Origin: Ceratobasidium sp. AG-K
Taxonomy: Eukaryota; Basidiomycota; Agaricomycetes; Cantharellales; Ceratobasidiaceae
Reading direction: 5' to 3'
NCBI GenBank assembly: GCA_037039685.1
Contig: JAWNGF010000006.1
Span: 2,418,001-2,482,000, forward strand
Length of the DNA: 64,000 nt
Shown here: in pieces, positions 11,815 through 24,560 of the stretch
Layout of the letters: every line of letters starts with the position of its first letter
Position numbering within the stretch: the first letter of the stretch is position 1
Made by a program: the position numbers and the translations under genes
Notes under the pieces: generated by a model
Seen by the model: the letters and a program-made list of their open reading frames with translations, nothing else
What the model was told of the DNA's origin: nothing
Database searches by the model: none

Positions 11815-14237
11815 GTTCGTGATTTCAGAATAAGATGGCGAAATTCGGCAAAGCCGAACAAGAGATTCAGCTGCATGTCTGTATTGAAAAATACATTTAT
11901 TGAACTCGATTCAATTTCACGTCTTCGTTTTCGTGCTCACTTGTCAGTAGCCAATAATTGGAGGGGAGTTGGTCGACTAATGTACCTTATATATACACAG
12001 GGAGGTGAAACCTTTCAAGAATTATCCTAGTACACAAGACCCACCGTAAGCGCCTCTGAAATGCAGGTAATATACATAGGTATACCACAGCTGCTAGGAT
12101 TGAGGTGGGGTGTTTTGGTTCGGCAGGTAGGACTGTAGGCAGGACTGGTAGGTATGATATCTGGTCTTCGGTACATATCTTCCCCTTCCGTTTGCTTTTC
12201 AACGCCTTTGGTGAATCGTCATACCCGCCTGCTACTACTGATATCCAGGGGTTTCCTCTCGTATATAGAACCAGTATCAGTTCAGCTACAAGCAGTGGTC
12301 CAAATTAATAGCTAAAGTGCAAAGTTATGAGTCAGCCCTGTAGCTCAAGGAATAAAGAACTTACGAGCGCGACAGCCCCAATAGCGAATAGGTCTGTGAG
12401 TCTGAGGGTATAGCTAATGGGGAAGAGATGAAAATAGTAGGGGATGCATTAGAGGGAGTAGCAAAGGGACGGATGAGGGGTTGTACGCAAGCGAGGCATT
12501 AAGTACCTGGGGAGAGAACATGCATCATAGATAGCGAGTAGATGTCACGGAGCCTTGACGGTTGCACTAAGACCCCGAGAGTAGCCAAGGCGCACAAGCT
12601 GGTTAGAGATCGAGGAAAGACGGCTCTGGCTAATTGTGGCCGAATCTGTGACATCGTTACTTACCTGGGTGACACGCCGTGGTGAAATGCAGCTGATGAT
12701 ACAATCCAGGCAGCAAGTGCTGGATGATTAGGTCCCCAGGTTGGAAAGTAATTCGCCAGAATGATATGCATTAGTTTAGATCTAGGGCCCAAATAAGCGC
12801 GGTACGATTTGGTCAGACATATAGTCCTCATCAGCGCCGGCGGTTTTCCTAATGTACTGACGATCTCCTTCAAGGATTCCAATACAAAGATACCTCAGGA
12901 GCTTGCACCAGATATCGCCAGAGACTCGAGCTTGACAATGGCGCGCAGCAGCTATTCCGAAAGGTTGGTATATGCTACCCCCGCACGAGCATCTTCGAAA
13001 TCTACATGGGAGCTTGTTTAATGGTATCGCCCGCCTCGGAAGTCGCTTGCGACAGGTGGGCACTCATGGAAATTCCCGCATGTATTTACGATGACTCCGT
13101 CAAATGACAGCCCGGGGGTTGTTGAGCTTGACCGGGGTGCTTGTTCGGAATGAGACATGGGTTCAGGGGTTCCATCTAGGAGCAGGTATTTTAACTTACT
13201 CGTAGGTATTATATTGTCGTGTTGCCATATACACCTTTGTGCTATAGTCGGTTGAACTGATAACTTGCAGTCACTTGCCATACGGCTCAGTTGATTAAAA
13301 TACATGGCTTTATCGTAAATCCAAGTCCCGTGGCTGTGATCCGCCAGCAGTGAACCTGACCGGGCACACAGTTAGTTGCAACTTGCTCAAACTACCAAGT
13401 ATTCCTAAGAAACTGCCAATAGTATTTACACAATCTCGGGTTTACAGTCTCAGGCGACCCCGTGCAAGGTTGGCTGTCTCGGAACGCGGGGCTCCTTGAG
13501 TCTCGTCTGTCTGTGTGATTATGTGCCAAGGCGCTTCTCGATTGATGAGGTTAGCCGAGCGGTGTTTGGCGATAGGCTTGATCAAGAAACTGTTTGGCAT
13601 TGTTTATGCCGACAGGTCATAGACCAGACAAGCCAATCATCGAGATATATACAAGGATCATGGTAAAGCTCTTCCTATAAGTATATCGTAACGTAGCTTT
13701 CGCCGGCTGATACATGCTTGTATAGCTCTCAGCATCCAGAAAGGGATGTGGTGGTCATACTAGCTCTGAGCCACTGGGCGCCGGGCACGCCGGGTACTTT
13801 ACCCGTAACTGTCGCTTACGAACCGTACTTCACATAAGCTTGGCAATATACCAACGAATACACCTACCCAGTCAACTCGCGCTTCGAGAGCGTAAAATCA
13901 TGCCCGAACGACCACACGTGTAACAATGGGCGCGCACCTGTCGGAAGGAAGTCTGGGAGCGCATGGCAGCGGCAATTCGCATACTGGTATTGCGCCTTCG
14001 TAGTGTCAGCCGACGGCGCGTATCAGTACTCTAGGTGTGGGATAGAATGTACTGTATGCTCCGTCTAGGCAGGCGAGGACTGTGAAGAGTCGATTCTGCC
14101 CGAACCTGGTTGTGCTGGTTGAAATATGTGATGCTCAAACGGTATAAAAGGCATACATGCAAGCTCGACCAGAGACCAGCACCAACAGGTCTCTCTCTAC
14201 TTTCGATACACTCTACACTCACCTCCACCAGTTCGAC
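11815..14237. other. Intergenic region with possible decayed gene fragment
   Basis: No intact gene seen. On the minus strand between about 12660 and 13060, short segments such as KLESLAISGAS and KLMHIILANYFPTWGPNHPA look protein-like but are separated by stops in every frame. They may be the remnant of a helical regulator gene; the family could not be fixed. The right end (from about 14100) is the promoter of the lysozyme-like gene. Confidence 0.3.
14143..14149 (+). promoter_or_regulatory. TATA box of lysozyme-like gene
   Basis: TATAAAA 95 bp upstream of the start codon at 14238. Spacing matches that of the secreted-protein gene at 38214 and the M43 protease gene at 54663. Confidence 0.65.
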
Positions 14238-15201
14238 ATGAAGTTCTTGGCCCTCGCCGCAACCACTGCTCTCGCCCTTCTGCAGGTGTCTTTCGCTGCT
14301 CCTGCCGTCAAGGCTCGCGACTGCGCGTCGATCCCTTCGACCGCCAACCCAGCTATCAGGGACCAAGTCTACCGCATCACCGTCGGTCGCGGGGTGACGG
14401 ACAAGGTGCTGCTGAGCACGTTTGAGGTATGGGAGATACACGAGTTGGTTTTGTGATGACATGACTCATCGGAACTAATCCACCAGACCGCTTGGATCGA
14501 GTCCCACGTCAACAACCTGTGAGTGGTGATCGAATAGCGGCGAGGCGATCCACTAACATACCGATTTCTCAACGCTAGGCCTTGCGGAGACCAAGACTCC
14601 ATTGGGGTGTTCCAGCAGCGTCCCAGCCAAGGCTGGGGTTCGTATGCCCAGATCATGGATGTTAACTACAGCACCAACAAGGTGAGCAGTGACACAAACG
14701 ATGCCTGGTAACCAAACTGAATTTGACAATAAAACCCATCGTAGTACCTCGACCAAGCAATTGTGAACGACAGGAACAACCCAGGATACAGTGCTGGACA
14801 ACTCGCCCAATCTGTTCAACGCTCCGAGTTCCCCCTTCGCGTAAGTCTCTCGATAGAGCTGCCCGTGAAGGCTACTGACAGTAAGCGTGGACTCTATAGT
14901 ACGATCAGGCTGAGGGTATTGCGCGCGACCTGCTTGCCCAAGCCCGGGCTTCTGTCGGCGGAGTCACTCCGGGAACTGGCAAGTGTGCAGGTGTTGGGGC
15001 ATACGGATCCGCTACCGTGTACACTGGTGGTCAACGATGCACTTACGGAGGGTGAGCGTGGATCCTTTCATCACCCGTATACCACTCTAACAACGAGAAC
15101 CAATGAATCGCAGACGCCTGTGGACTGCCAAATGGTGGACGCAGTACGAAACCCCGAGCACCGGTGGCACTGGAGTGTGGCAGGACAATGGTGCCTGCTA
15201 A
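14238..15201 (+). CDS. Secreted lysozyme-like enzyme with chitin-binding-type C-terminal module
   Basis: Six exons (14238..14426, 14487..14518, 14579..14681, 14745..14840, 14900..15051, 15114..15201) encode 219 residues. Residues 1-22 are a signal peptide (KFLALAATTALALLQVSFA). The middle resembles the lysozyme/lytic-transglycosylase fold: FETAWIESHVNNL, with a candidate catalytic Glu, then CGDQDSIGVFQQRPSQGWG. The C-terminal 45 residues (GAYGSATVYTGGQRC, then WTAKWWTQYETP) have the aromatic pattern of a CBM5/12 chitin-binding module. It should act outside the cell on peptidoglycan or chitin-like polymers, for example against bacteria. The combination is known from fungi and bacteria; the substrate is inferred. 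A TATA box lies 95 bp upstream. All introns are 52-63 bp. Confidence 0.88.
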
Positions 15202-16320
15202 ATAGACTGGAGGTGCATGTATGCAAGCCTCTTACGGTTGAAAATTCGGCACGGTGTATGCTATCGGATTTGAACTCATACATAGAATATAATGTTCTCA
15301 AACCAAAGATTCCCTTCACATTGGAAGCGATTTACAGGTGCAGGTACCGGTTTCAGTCGAGATAGTGATGTCGTTGGTAGCGTACCGGGAAGTTGACATT
15401 TCGACCTTCCAGACCGCTCTTTGACGAGTTCTACTTGGCGGTCGGGCACGAACGACGACCCTAGCTCGCAGATCTTGACCCGCAGCTATGAAAACATCAT
15501 TTAAAAACACTTTTGTACAAGACACTCGCTCTACGCTCAAAATTAGCAATGTGCCAGCGATCCAATGGTCATCACTATGCCTACAGCGCATCATTAGCAT
15601 CGGCCTCGGACCTTCGCGTAACATTCGCCTGGTCCATACGCTGAGCCATCAGATTTGACAGAGGGCGGACCTCTGGCGCCACCTCCTTGCGTCCGTCACG
15701 ATTCTCGGAAAATTTGTAGTCGCAACTAGGGTTGGTGGTTTCTGAAGCCCAACCAAAAGGCTCGTATACCCGCAGGACGTCAGGGCCAGTTATGGTTGAG
15801 CCAATAGCGGGCTTGACCAGAGAACAACCTTGAGTTCTTGTGCAACTCACAGGCGAGGTCTCGAGTACCAAGCGGTGAGCTAATATCTACAGCGATTTGA
15901 ACGTATTCACCTACATGCACGATTGGGCCAAGTACCAGCCCCGTTCGGGCGTACAACGCAAAGCGCGCCTCGTTCCCTCGTGGTTTCGACTTGCCACGGT
16001 CAATGGTAGGGATTCCAGGGTTCTGTCTCGTTGGTACCCTAGCATGAGGCAGCGACAACTCTAGCACTAGCGCCTGGCCGGCTCGACGAGGCGTTGAGTA
16101 GATGACGTAAGATCGTCAAGCTCTTTGCGAGTCGTGTTTTAACTTTAGCTCTTCTAGTGAACTTGCTGGATAACAAAATATGAGCGGGTGGGCGCGTTCT
16201 TCCTGAGCTCGTATCACCATTCTACCGGAACCAGAACTGAAATAGAAAACCGCAATGTATGCACAAAACTAAACGCTCATTTTTTCCGCACATCCATCCG
16301 CAGGAAGCACTACAAAACAT
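15202..16320. other. Intergenic region, no recognised gene
   Basis: Lies between the ends of the lysozyme-like gene (+) and the nucleoporin gene (-). Minus-strand open frames at 15581..16067 contain protein-like text (LRVYEPFGWASETTNPSCDY) that could be part of an unrecognised gene or a fragment. No splice model gave a convincing product. Confidence 0.3.
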
Positions 16321-19300
16321 CTACCCAACAACAGCTTGCACAGGGTCCGATATCCCCGCACCAAGCACTGCAATCCCCGCCTCACGGACACCCGCAAGGT
16401 ACTCTGGCATCCGGTTTCCGTCGGGGCTGATAAAGTCTCGGAAGATGCTATACCGCGAGTCGGCGACAATGTTGGGCAACTGAAGCGCGCGGCGGAGGTT
16501 TCTAGAATATCCGGTTAGTATTGTAGGTAGGTGGAGTTGGGGGACGTACGAGGGGAATACGTGTCGGGACTCGTATAGCTGCTTGTGAAGCTGCAATACA
16601 ATCTCCGGGACGTAGATCTGTCGGATACGCATTTGCTCGACGCGCTCGCGCTTCCTCTCGTCTACAAGCCCACAATTAACTCGAATCAGAGTACCAGGAA
16701 AGAGAACGTACTAGAATCGGTGTACTCCATCCCCAGCCAGTAGGTCTTGAACAGCTCGGTCGTCGCCTCGTAGTAATCATCGAGTAGCGCCTACACGCAG
16801 GTCAGCGCCAATTCCAGGTATTTCCGGCCCTACTCACCTTGTATTCCTTCTCCCAGTTCTTTTTCTCGTTCTTGGTTCCCCCCTCGCCAGGATCCCGAGC
16901 GACAATGTCAGCCAGCACAGAGGTTGCATCCCAAACTCCGAAGAACTTGATGTATCCGAGTAGTTCGCCATTCACACTGGAGCCTGTTATTTGGTCCGGG
17001 AGACTCGAGACGAGGATCCGTGCAGCGTGTATGCGACCCATGCCTGCATAATCAAATTAAACCTAATAACCAAGTGCCAAGTGGCGAGAGCCTACCAAGC
17101 ATATACCGCAACACTGCATTACACTGGTGGATCGCCGTCGGCCACGTCTCTTCATTAAACAATAACCACTCGACCGACTTGACGAGCCGTAATTCGATCG
17201 GCGTGGGCTCGTCGTCCATGTCGGCCGGAGTGGGAAGTGGGCCGCGCAGGGGTGGTAGTTCCTACATCCGGCAGTGAGCATGCGCATACTGGGTTATTGG
17301 GGGTTGAGTGTACCTTGATGGCCTTTTTAGCGATAAGATCGGCGGTGGCGATCGCCACGCGTTCCACAACCAGACTGTGCTGCCTCGCGAGTTTAAGTGC
17401 GTCCGCGCGTTGCTCCCTTGGCAGATCGTCCGGTAGGCCTAGGAATCCAATTAGCGCCCGCGCCCACTCAAATGGTGAATGCACTCACTGGCGAGGTACA
17501 GTGCATACCGATCCACAGCATTATCTCCCAGGGCACTAACGTAGAGCGCGACTAGGTCTCCCTGCCCTTCTGCCTACTCAAAATCAGTACCGTGAAATCA
17601 TAAAAGGGGTGAAGCAAGACTCACCTCAAGAACTCGAATATAAGCCTCTAGAATGACGGCACTCGCGTCTGCGGGGATAGGTTGGTTGATCATGGTTAGG
17701 AATAAACACAAATGTGCAAAGAATCGGATCCAGTTCCGGCGCATCCTATAACAGCCCTGAGTGATTCTCCATATGTGAACCGCGGGAGGGACGTACGTAT
17801 CTAGTCCGCCAGTTAACCGATCTGCCACGAGCGAAAGAACCTCGGACACATCTCCCAGAATACAATGTATCTACGAAAGTCTTAGCTACGGGTGACAGTA
17901 AGAGCAGGTGGGCCTACCTGGGTCCAATGCAACGGATGCTCAGCCCCCGCACCCTCATCCACCGGCGCATTCTTAAGCCCAGCGAGCACGTTTCGAACAT
18001 CCGATTCCCAAACGCGCGTCGACTCATCCAAGTCCTGGCCTAATCCGCCGTCAACAGCTAGCCCAATACATACAAACGTGGCGCTCACCTCCAGCGGGCA
18101 GGTCCTCCTCGTCACTCTCCCACCACGACCCCGTCTGTTCCAATACGGCTGCAACTCGCTCCTCGACGAGTGCACTCGTATGTGCCCATGCGTGATCGGC
18201 AAATGTCCGGCATTGAGGGAGGAGTGCGGGGAGGGTGCGGCGCGCGGGGGAAAGTGAGGCTGCTAGTGCACGGGATTCAGGCGACACGCGGGTCTACTCA
18301 TCACATTAGGTCAAGTAACGGAATAATAGGTTGGAGACATACGTTCATCGCCGTCCGCTGACACACGTCCGACCAAAGCTTGCGCCTCTTGTTCCCAACC
18401 CAATCGTCCGACTGAACGACGTCCATTCCGTCTTCCTCGGCCGCTTGCTTCTCGGCTGCCAAATGCTCAACTCCTACCCGACAAAGATAAAGACCGAGGT
18501 ACTCACTGACTGCATCCCATTTAAACGCCGTCACGCCCCCAATCAACGCCGCACGCCAATCATGTCCCGCAGCTCTACACACCGCGCGGGCCTCCTCGTA
18601 CTTGCCTGCCCTGAGATACGCCAACAACGTCCGAGCGAGTGCTTTTTCAGCCGCTGCGTCGTCGGCGTCCAACACCCCTCCCCGGTGCTCTGCGTCTGGA
18701 TCCAACGCGGTGACCAAGCTCTGGGCGTTTGCTCCAGCTTGAATTTGAGATTGTGGTTTTGCGCCTCGTCGGGCGTGGGTGACTCGGTGTTTGGTTAGAG
18801 CGCGGTAAGTGGATCCAGCTGTGGGTAGGGAAGTAGCGGCAGGAGCTGTATCGTGCAACCACTCTCGAACAAGGAACAGTTCACGTAGTGTCGAGTGTTG
18901 TTGGATCGTCCGGTGCGCCAACAAGGCAGTAGGAGTGTATGGGTTTCGTTGGACTAGTTGAAGAGGTGTAGGAAGTGGGGCGGGTTCGTCCAATGACCTC
19001 TCGCTAGACAAGCATTATAATAAACACTAATGAAAGCTGGATGAGACTCACGCGTAGAGTCTGGAAATAAGATCCCACGTATCCCTCTCGACGCGCCACT
19101 CTTCTCGATCCTCAGGACTCACAGTCCGATCCGTCTTGTGCGACAGCGCATCCTCATACCTGCCCACAACTCATCAACCCAACCAATTCAAAACACACAC
19201 CATTACTCACTCGGCAACACAAATCTCATGCAGCTTATTCGCCAACCCCACATCTGGCTCAAGCACCACATCCACCGGCGGCCCCGCCTCGGCCACACGA

Positions 19301-19347
19301 GCTTTAAAGTGCGAAATAACGTCTGCAAACGATTTCGAGACGGACAT
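16321..19347 (-). CDS. NUP84: Nucleoporin Nup84/Nup107
   Basis: Fourteen exons (complement of 16321..16501, 16550..16661, 16712..16790, 16838..17043, 17096..17261, 17314..17438, 17489..17573, 17625..17745, 17797..17870, 17918..18039, 18089..18293, 18343..19003, 19052..19159 and 19211..19347) give 793 residues, all introns about 48-56 bp. The family signatures are the central REWLHDTAP, the segment KALARTLLAYLRAGKYEEAR with WRAA after it, DLVALYVSALGDNAVDRYAL, and the C-terminal YVPEIVLQLHKQLYESR. Nup84/Nup107 is an all-helical scaffold subunit of the Y-shaped (Nup84) complex of the nuclear pore, needed for pore assembly and mRNA export. Length fits fungal members. Its start codon is 59 bp from that of Sac3, so the two almost certainly share one promoter. 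Confidence 0.92.
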
Positions 19348-19406
19348 GGCGCGGGTGGAACGAGGAAAGACGTCACGTGGACGAGCGAGAGTTGTCACGT
19401 GCGACG

Positions 19407-22400
19407 ATGGACGCTGACCCCGAGACGCTTGCGAGGCGTGCGCAGAGGTTTGGCAAGGCGCATGGAGATGAGGTCGAGGTGGATGAAGAGGCGCGGCTGG
19501 CAGAGGTGAGATAGGTGTTGATTGGTGGACTGGGCTGATTGCGTAGCTTGTGCAACTGCGTGCTGTTGAGCGCAAAGAGGCCGAAAAAGAGGGTGTATTG
19601 AGCTCTGGCAAGACGCGGTTGGACGAAGCCAAGGACCTGGTGGGGATATGCCCAGGGTAAGCCCCAATAACCCCTCTTACATGGGCTAACCCTCGCAGGA
19701 TGATATCCGAGTACCAATACTATTGGCGCAAGCTGCGCTACAACAACATCCACGCGCTCGAAAAGGTGCGTCGCATTGTTTGGTTGGGTTGCTGTTATAT
19801 ACGTTGCACAGGACGAGAATGGAGTCCCGCGGTGGTACCTTACCATTAAAGACTATGCCCGGTCGGCGGCTGGCAACGAGCAAGAGCTGCCCAGCGATGT
19901 CCGGCCTCCCGAAGTCCTCCTAGTAAGTCAACCCAAGCTTGTATACCGTCTGCTGATGGCTAGTAGCGAACGACCGACTACCTCCTCGTCCATATCCTCA
20001 ACACACACCCCTTCAACGCCGTCAACCAAGCGTTCATCCGAGACAGAGCACGCGCAATCGTCAAGGACTTTACAATGCAACACGTCCGGTGCGTCCCTCT
20101 TCTACCCTAAGCACCCTTGACCCACACGCAACAGCAATGCACCCGCCATGGAAGCACACGAGCGCATCGTCCGCATGGCTGCCCTCAGCATGCACATATT
20201 CCGCGACCAGCGACAGCCAGACGGGCCATTCGACCACGACGGGGAGCGGAAACAATTCGTCAACGGTCGGCCCCCCCTCTCTCCTCGACACATTCAAAAC
20301 TAACTGACTTGGTTGTAGCTCTATCCTCGTTGACACAATTCTACACCGACGCACGCACACCCACCCTCCCGAAAACATACATCTCCACAACCCACATCTC
20401 ACCCAACGAACCCGAATTCACAGCCTACTGGCACCTCTTCTCCCTCCGCCGTCCCCCAGCGCTACCCGACCCTACCGAATCAGCACCCGACGAGTACCCC
20501 CAAGCCTTGTTAGGACACCCACTCTTCAGACTGGCGAGGACGTTCGTGACGTTGTACGCACAAAGCATGCAACTCGTCACAGCTGCCGAAAACCTCCTCG
20601 TCTCGCCGGCTGAGCGAGCGGCCAAGGAAGCGAGAGAAGCAGCGAAGGGCGTGCACAGGTTCAAGCGTCCTCCAACACCTGAAGTGGCTCCCCAAGTCGA
20701 GGGAGAGGAAGAGTGGAAGCCGCAACGGTTCGAGTATCCCCCGGTATTTAATTTCCCGGCGCTGGGGCTGTTGCAGAGACTTGCCGATCCGGGTGTGCCC
20801 TGGGTTCTCGCGGCGGTCTTGGAGGCGAGCGCGTTGGATGATGTGAGGGCGAGGGCCGTGTGGGAGGTTTGGCAGATGCGTAATGGCGGGGACCTGCTCG
20901 TACGTCCAAAGACTTTCAAGTAGACGGAACTAATTAGGTGCAGGTATCCGAGTTGGTCGAGCTTCTGGGGTGCGACGAGCCGGATGATGTTCGGACTCTT
21001 ATGGACGCAGTGGTCGAAGCCTCGGGTCGGTCTGTGCGCAAGTTGAGACCTAAAGGCTCAGACGAGGTCCGCGCGTACCGACTCGTGGGGAGCATGAAAT
21101 GCAAGTCACAGGTCCCTATCGGAGCGCACTGACTGACGGTTATGTCTGGCAGTCCCCTCGCATTACGCCCGCGTCCGAAGAAACGTCTCTCTCATCGACA
21201 GTAAACGACCAACCGACGTCCTACTCTCAGATATAGTCAACCAACCCTGGGACCAATCCAGTTCGTCCTCCCTCTTTTCCCTTGCCGCTTACTCACACGT
21301 TTGCAGCAAGCGACTATGATCTCTACATAGAGGACGTACCAGACCTCGAACTCCCAGAAACGGTCGACGTTCAAGAGGAAGTCAAACCGACGAGGCCGGG
21401 GTTGCAGGGGTTGGATTCGAGTCGGGCTGTCACGCCTGCCGTGTCGGGTGGGGTGTTTGCTGGGTTTGGAGCGGTGGAGAAGAAGAATCCGTTTGGGGCC
21501 GGGTCGGGTGCGGGTGCTGGGTCAAATGCGTTCGGGGGGTCGGGTGCTGGGTCGGGGATATTTGGAGGGACGAGTGGGTCGGGCGCGTTTGGTGGGACGG
21601 CTAGTGCGAATCCGTTTGGCGGGGCTGCAAAGTCGAACCCGTTCGGGGCCAAGCCTAATCCATTTGGTACAACCTCTACGACGAACGGTGCGAATGGTAC
21701 CCCTGCCTCTACGGCCAACCCATTCGGCGCATCTGCTTCAACTTCAACTGCCCCTGCTAATCCGTTCGGCGGTGCATCGACTTCAACCCCCTCGACTACT
21801 TTTGGTGCTACGTCGGCCCCGACCAACCCATTCGGCAACAAACCAGCAACCTCTGGATTCGGCGCTGGCGCATCAGCGTTCGGCGCCGGCTCAAACGCAT
21901 TCGGAGGGACCGCAAACGGGTTCGGAGCCGGAGCAGGCGCGTTTGGGTCCTCGAAACCGGCACCTTCATCCCCACCTAAACAACTTTCCACTCAGCCCAA
22001 ATTACCCATGTCTCCACCCAAGCCACCCGTATCTCCACCCAAACAGTCACTGTCTCCGCCTAAACCCTCTGGATCCAAGTTGTCCCCGTTTGCTGCGAGT
22101 TTTGTCCCCAAGTTTGGACTTGCCCCGCCTCCTCCCGCCCCCGTTGTTCCTGCTCCAGTACCCGAACCTCCTGCTCCTTCGGTAGACGACACTGCCGCCG
22201 AAGCTGCCAAGGCCGCCCGAGAAGCCAAACTCCGAGAAAGGTTGGACGCAGCGAGGAAAGAAGAAGCCCAGGCTCGAGCCGAAGAGGAACGCAAAAAGGC
22301 CGAAGAAAAACGTCTTCGACAGGAAGCCGAAGAGGCTGCCCAAAGGGAGGAAGTAGCACGACGGCGGCGAGAAGAAGAAACGCTTCGGCGGATGGAAGAA

Positions 22401-24560
22401 GCCGAGCGACGACAGGCTGAAGCTGAACGACAACGCGTCCAAACACGAGAACGGCGGCTTCATGCAACAACGGCGCAAGTTTTATTGGGCGACATTCTCG
22501 AGATCCTGGTCGTTCCTGAAGTGCAGTATGCGATTCAGTGGGAAAAGCGGAACCGGTGGTTGGTTAGCAAGTCGTTTGCGTGGTGGAAGGCTCGAGCTGC
22601 GAAACGCATCAAGCGGAGAAGGGTGTTGGAGAATATGGGACTGGGGAGAGTCGGTGTGGCGGGTGCGGCTGAAGAAGTCGGGGAGCTATTTGAAGATGGG
22701 GACGAAGAGGCCAACGAGGTGGTCGTTCGTGAGAGGACGCGAACGACTAGTTTCCGAGAGACGAGGAGTGATGCGGAGTTGGCGGCTGCTATGGCCAAGG
22801 TGCGCATATATGCGCATACATGGACTATTCTCATCTCTGGCTTAGGCTGCCGCGGAGCGTGAACGGTTATGGGCTCCAGGAATATTTTTGGATATTGTCA
22901 AGAACGCGGTAACAGATATGGCCCAAGAAAACGACAAGTCGCTCGAGGACATTCCGGGATGGGATGTTTGGCTGTGTACGAGCGGGGTTAACAAGTCTTC
23001 GGCTGAGTGGCTGAGGAAGAAGCTTAACGCACGACCGACGCAATTGGTTGATGGGACGGTGTCTGTTGCTTCCGTTACGCCCAAGGGACCCAAGGTGTGT
23101 CGGTTCTGGATATTCGAGTACTGAGGCTAACACTGAAGCTAGAAGGATTCAGCTCCCGGACTGGTAGTATTCGAGTGTTCTCCGTATTTGGGAGCAGCGA
23201 TGACGGAACAAGAATGGTGAGTGGGCCTGCGAATATTTTTCACCCCACTCACTCAACGTCAGGAGCGACGCCTGGTCCAACGAGGCGAATCGCATAGCGC
23301 GGTTGTTTTCCGCCATGTCCAACCATGCTTCTTACACTCCTTCGCTTTTGTTTGTCGTATGGTCAACGGATCATGTCGCTCAACACTCCGAGGCCATCGT
23401 TCGCAAAGTGAGTCTAGCACCTCTAGATGTGGCTCATACTGACCTTGATATCTAGATTAGAAAATCTGCATCGCATCTTGCCGATGTATCCATACATGGA
23501 GAGCCCTCGGTTGCGGTCTTGGTCGACGAAACGGTGGAAGAGGTCTTCCAGGAAGCACTTTCCTCACTAGAACTAGACATTGAAGGCCGCCCAGTCGTTG
23601 AGCTATCATCTGTCACCGGTATGAAACCCGATTGTCATATGAAACCTACTAACTGGCATCTAGATTCATTATCCAGACAAATTGCTAGTTGGCACCGCAC
23701 TCTTTCGGATGTTCTCCGGAAAATACCCTCTTTTGACGATGAAGGTAAGGATCATTGCCCTTTAAACTTGATTGTCATTCTTAGTTACTTTTCTAGATAA
23801 CGCTGCGCATATTGCCCATGTCATCAACTTGTTTTTTAAAGCATTTAATGTTATGACCGCTGGAATAACACAACTGGTTGCCCCACAACTCGAGGATACC
23901 ATCCACTTACCAGATTTCTCTTTCAACGATGTTCATGATAACAAGTGAGGCACATCATAATCATTTCTTAGCCGTTGCCGACCATTCTTTAGGACTCTGT
24001 ACAATCTAGCAGACGCATATACTGCATCACTTTCATTCCCGGAACCCGTTGATCTGAATGTCCTTCGGGCAGCGCTACGGCAAGCACGCCATTCCTCCCG
24101 ACGTAAGTACTTCGTTCTCCGCCATGCGTTCTCTTGCTTATTTCTCCAACAGCTTTTCCAGCTCGCTTCTTTTGCGAACGCATTACTCAACTAGTTGACG
24201 TTAACTTGACGCCGTCAATATCTGGGAATCGACCGCGCTCGAGTGTATCCGCAGCTGAACTTGCATTTGAAACAGCTTTGAATGAGGCTGTAAGCGCATT
24301 GGATGCACGTACAAGAAAGCGAGCTCAGGAGACTAGTCCTGTGTAAGTCCCGAATTATACTATTTTAGCGCACACACTAATACGGCCATCATAGCCGAGA
24401 TAGCAAAAAGGCTCGAATCTCAACTCACTCTATACCTTCTCAGGAATATGACCACCCTGCCCCAGACCCGAGCACTGAAACCTCTGGAGCAGCAAAGCTT
24501 CGAGCCTTGCTCGCTAAAACCAGGAACCGTTGGGCTGAGAGCGATGGAAATGATTCATAG
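19407..24560 (+). CDS. SAC3: Sac3/GANP family TREX-2 subunit with FG-rich insert
   Basis: Nineteen exons (19407..19505, 19547..19656, 19699..19765, 19812..19922, 19967..20088, 20135..20265, 20319..20899, 20944..21100, 21153..21260, 21307..22799, 22846..23094, 23143..23216, 23263..23407, 23456..23618, 23664..23744, 23797..23944, 23993..24102, 24153..24342, 24395..24560) sum exactly to 1434 residues. The Sac3/GANP domain spans about residues 50-430 (VRPPEVLLRTTDYLLVHIL, HPLFRLARTFVTLYAQ, then the PCI-type winged helix VSELVELLGC). An FG-rich region follows (about 510-700, repeated NPFG, NAFG, GFGAG), then a proline-rich stretch, a charged coiled coil (about 770-860) probably carrying the Sus1/centrin-binding helix, and a C-terminal GANP-like part. 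Sac3 is the TREX-2 scaffold that docks mRNPs at the nuclear pore. The intron 21101..21152 has a GC donor. Confidence 0.92.
21101..21152 (+). other. GC-AG intron in SAC3
   Basis: The donor is ATGAAAT then GCAAGT and the acceptor TCTGGCAG, 52 bp. Removal restores SMKFPSHYARVRRNVSLID in frame; reading through hits a TGA. Confidence 0.85.
21460..21960 (+). repeat. FG-nucleoporin-like degenerate repeats inside SAC3
   Basis: About 20 spaced FG dipeptides in a Gly/Ala/Ser/Thr-rich context (NPFG, SAFG, GFG), encoded within the large exon 21307..22799. The composition is that of nuclear-pore FG domains, which bind transport receptors. DNA identity between units is low apart from the NPFG core. Confidence 0.85.

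Noticed and set aside
12660..13300. Possible transcription-factor gene on the minus strand
   Set aside because: Protein-like fragments exist, but stops occur in every frame and no splice model joins them, so only a possible remnant is noted.
21371..21991. 206-codon minus-strand ORF rich in PNPNA-like text
   Set aside because: Mirror of the FG-rich codons of SAC3 on the other strand, a composition effect.
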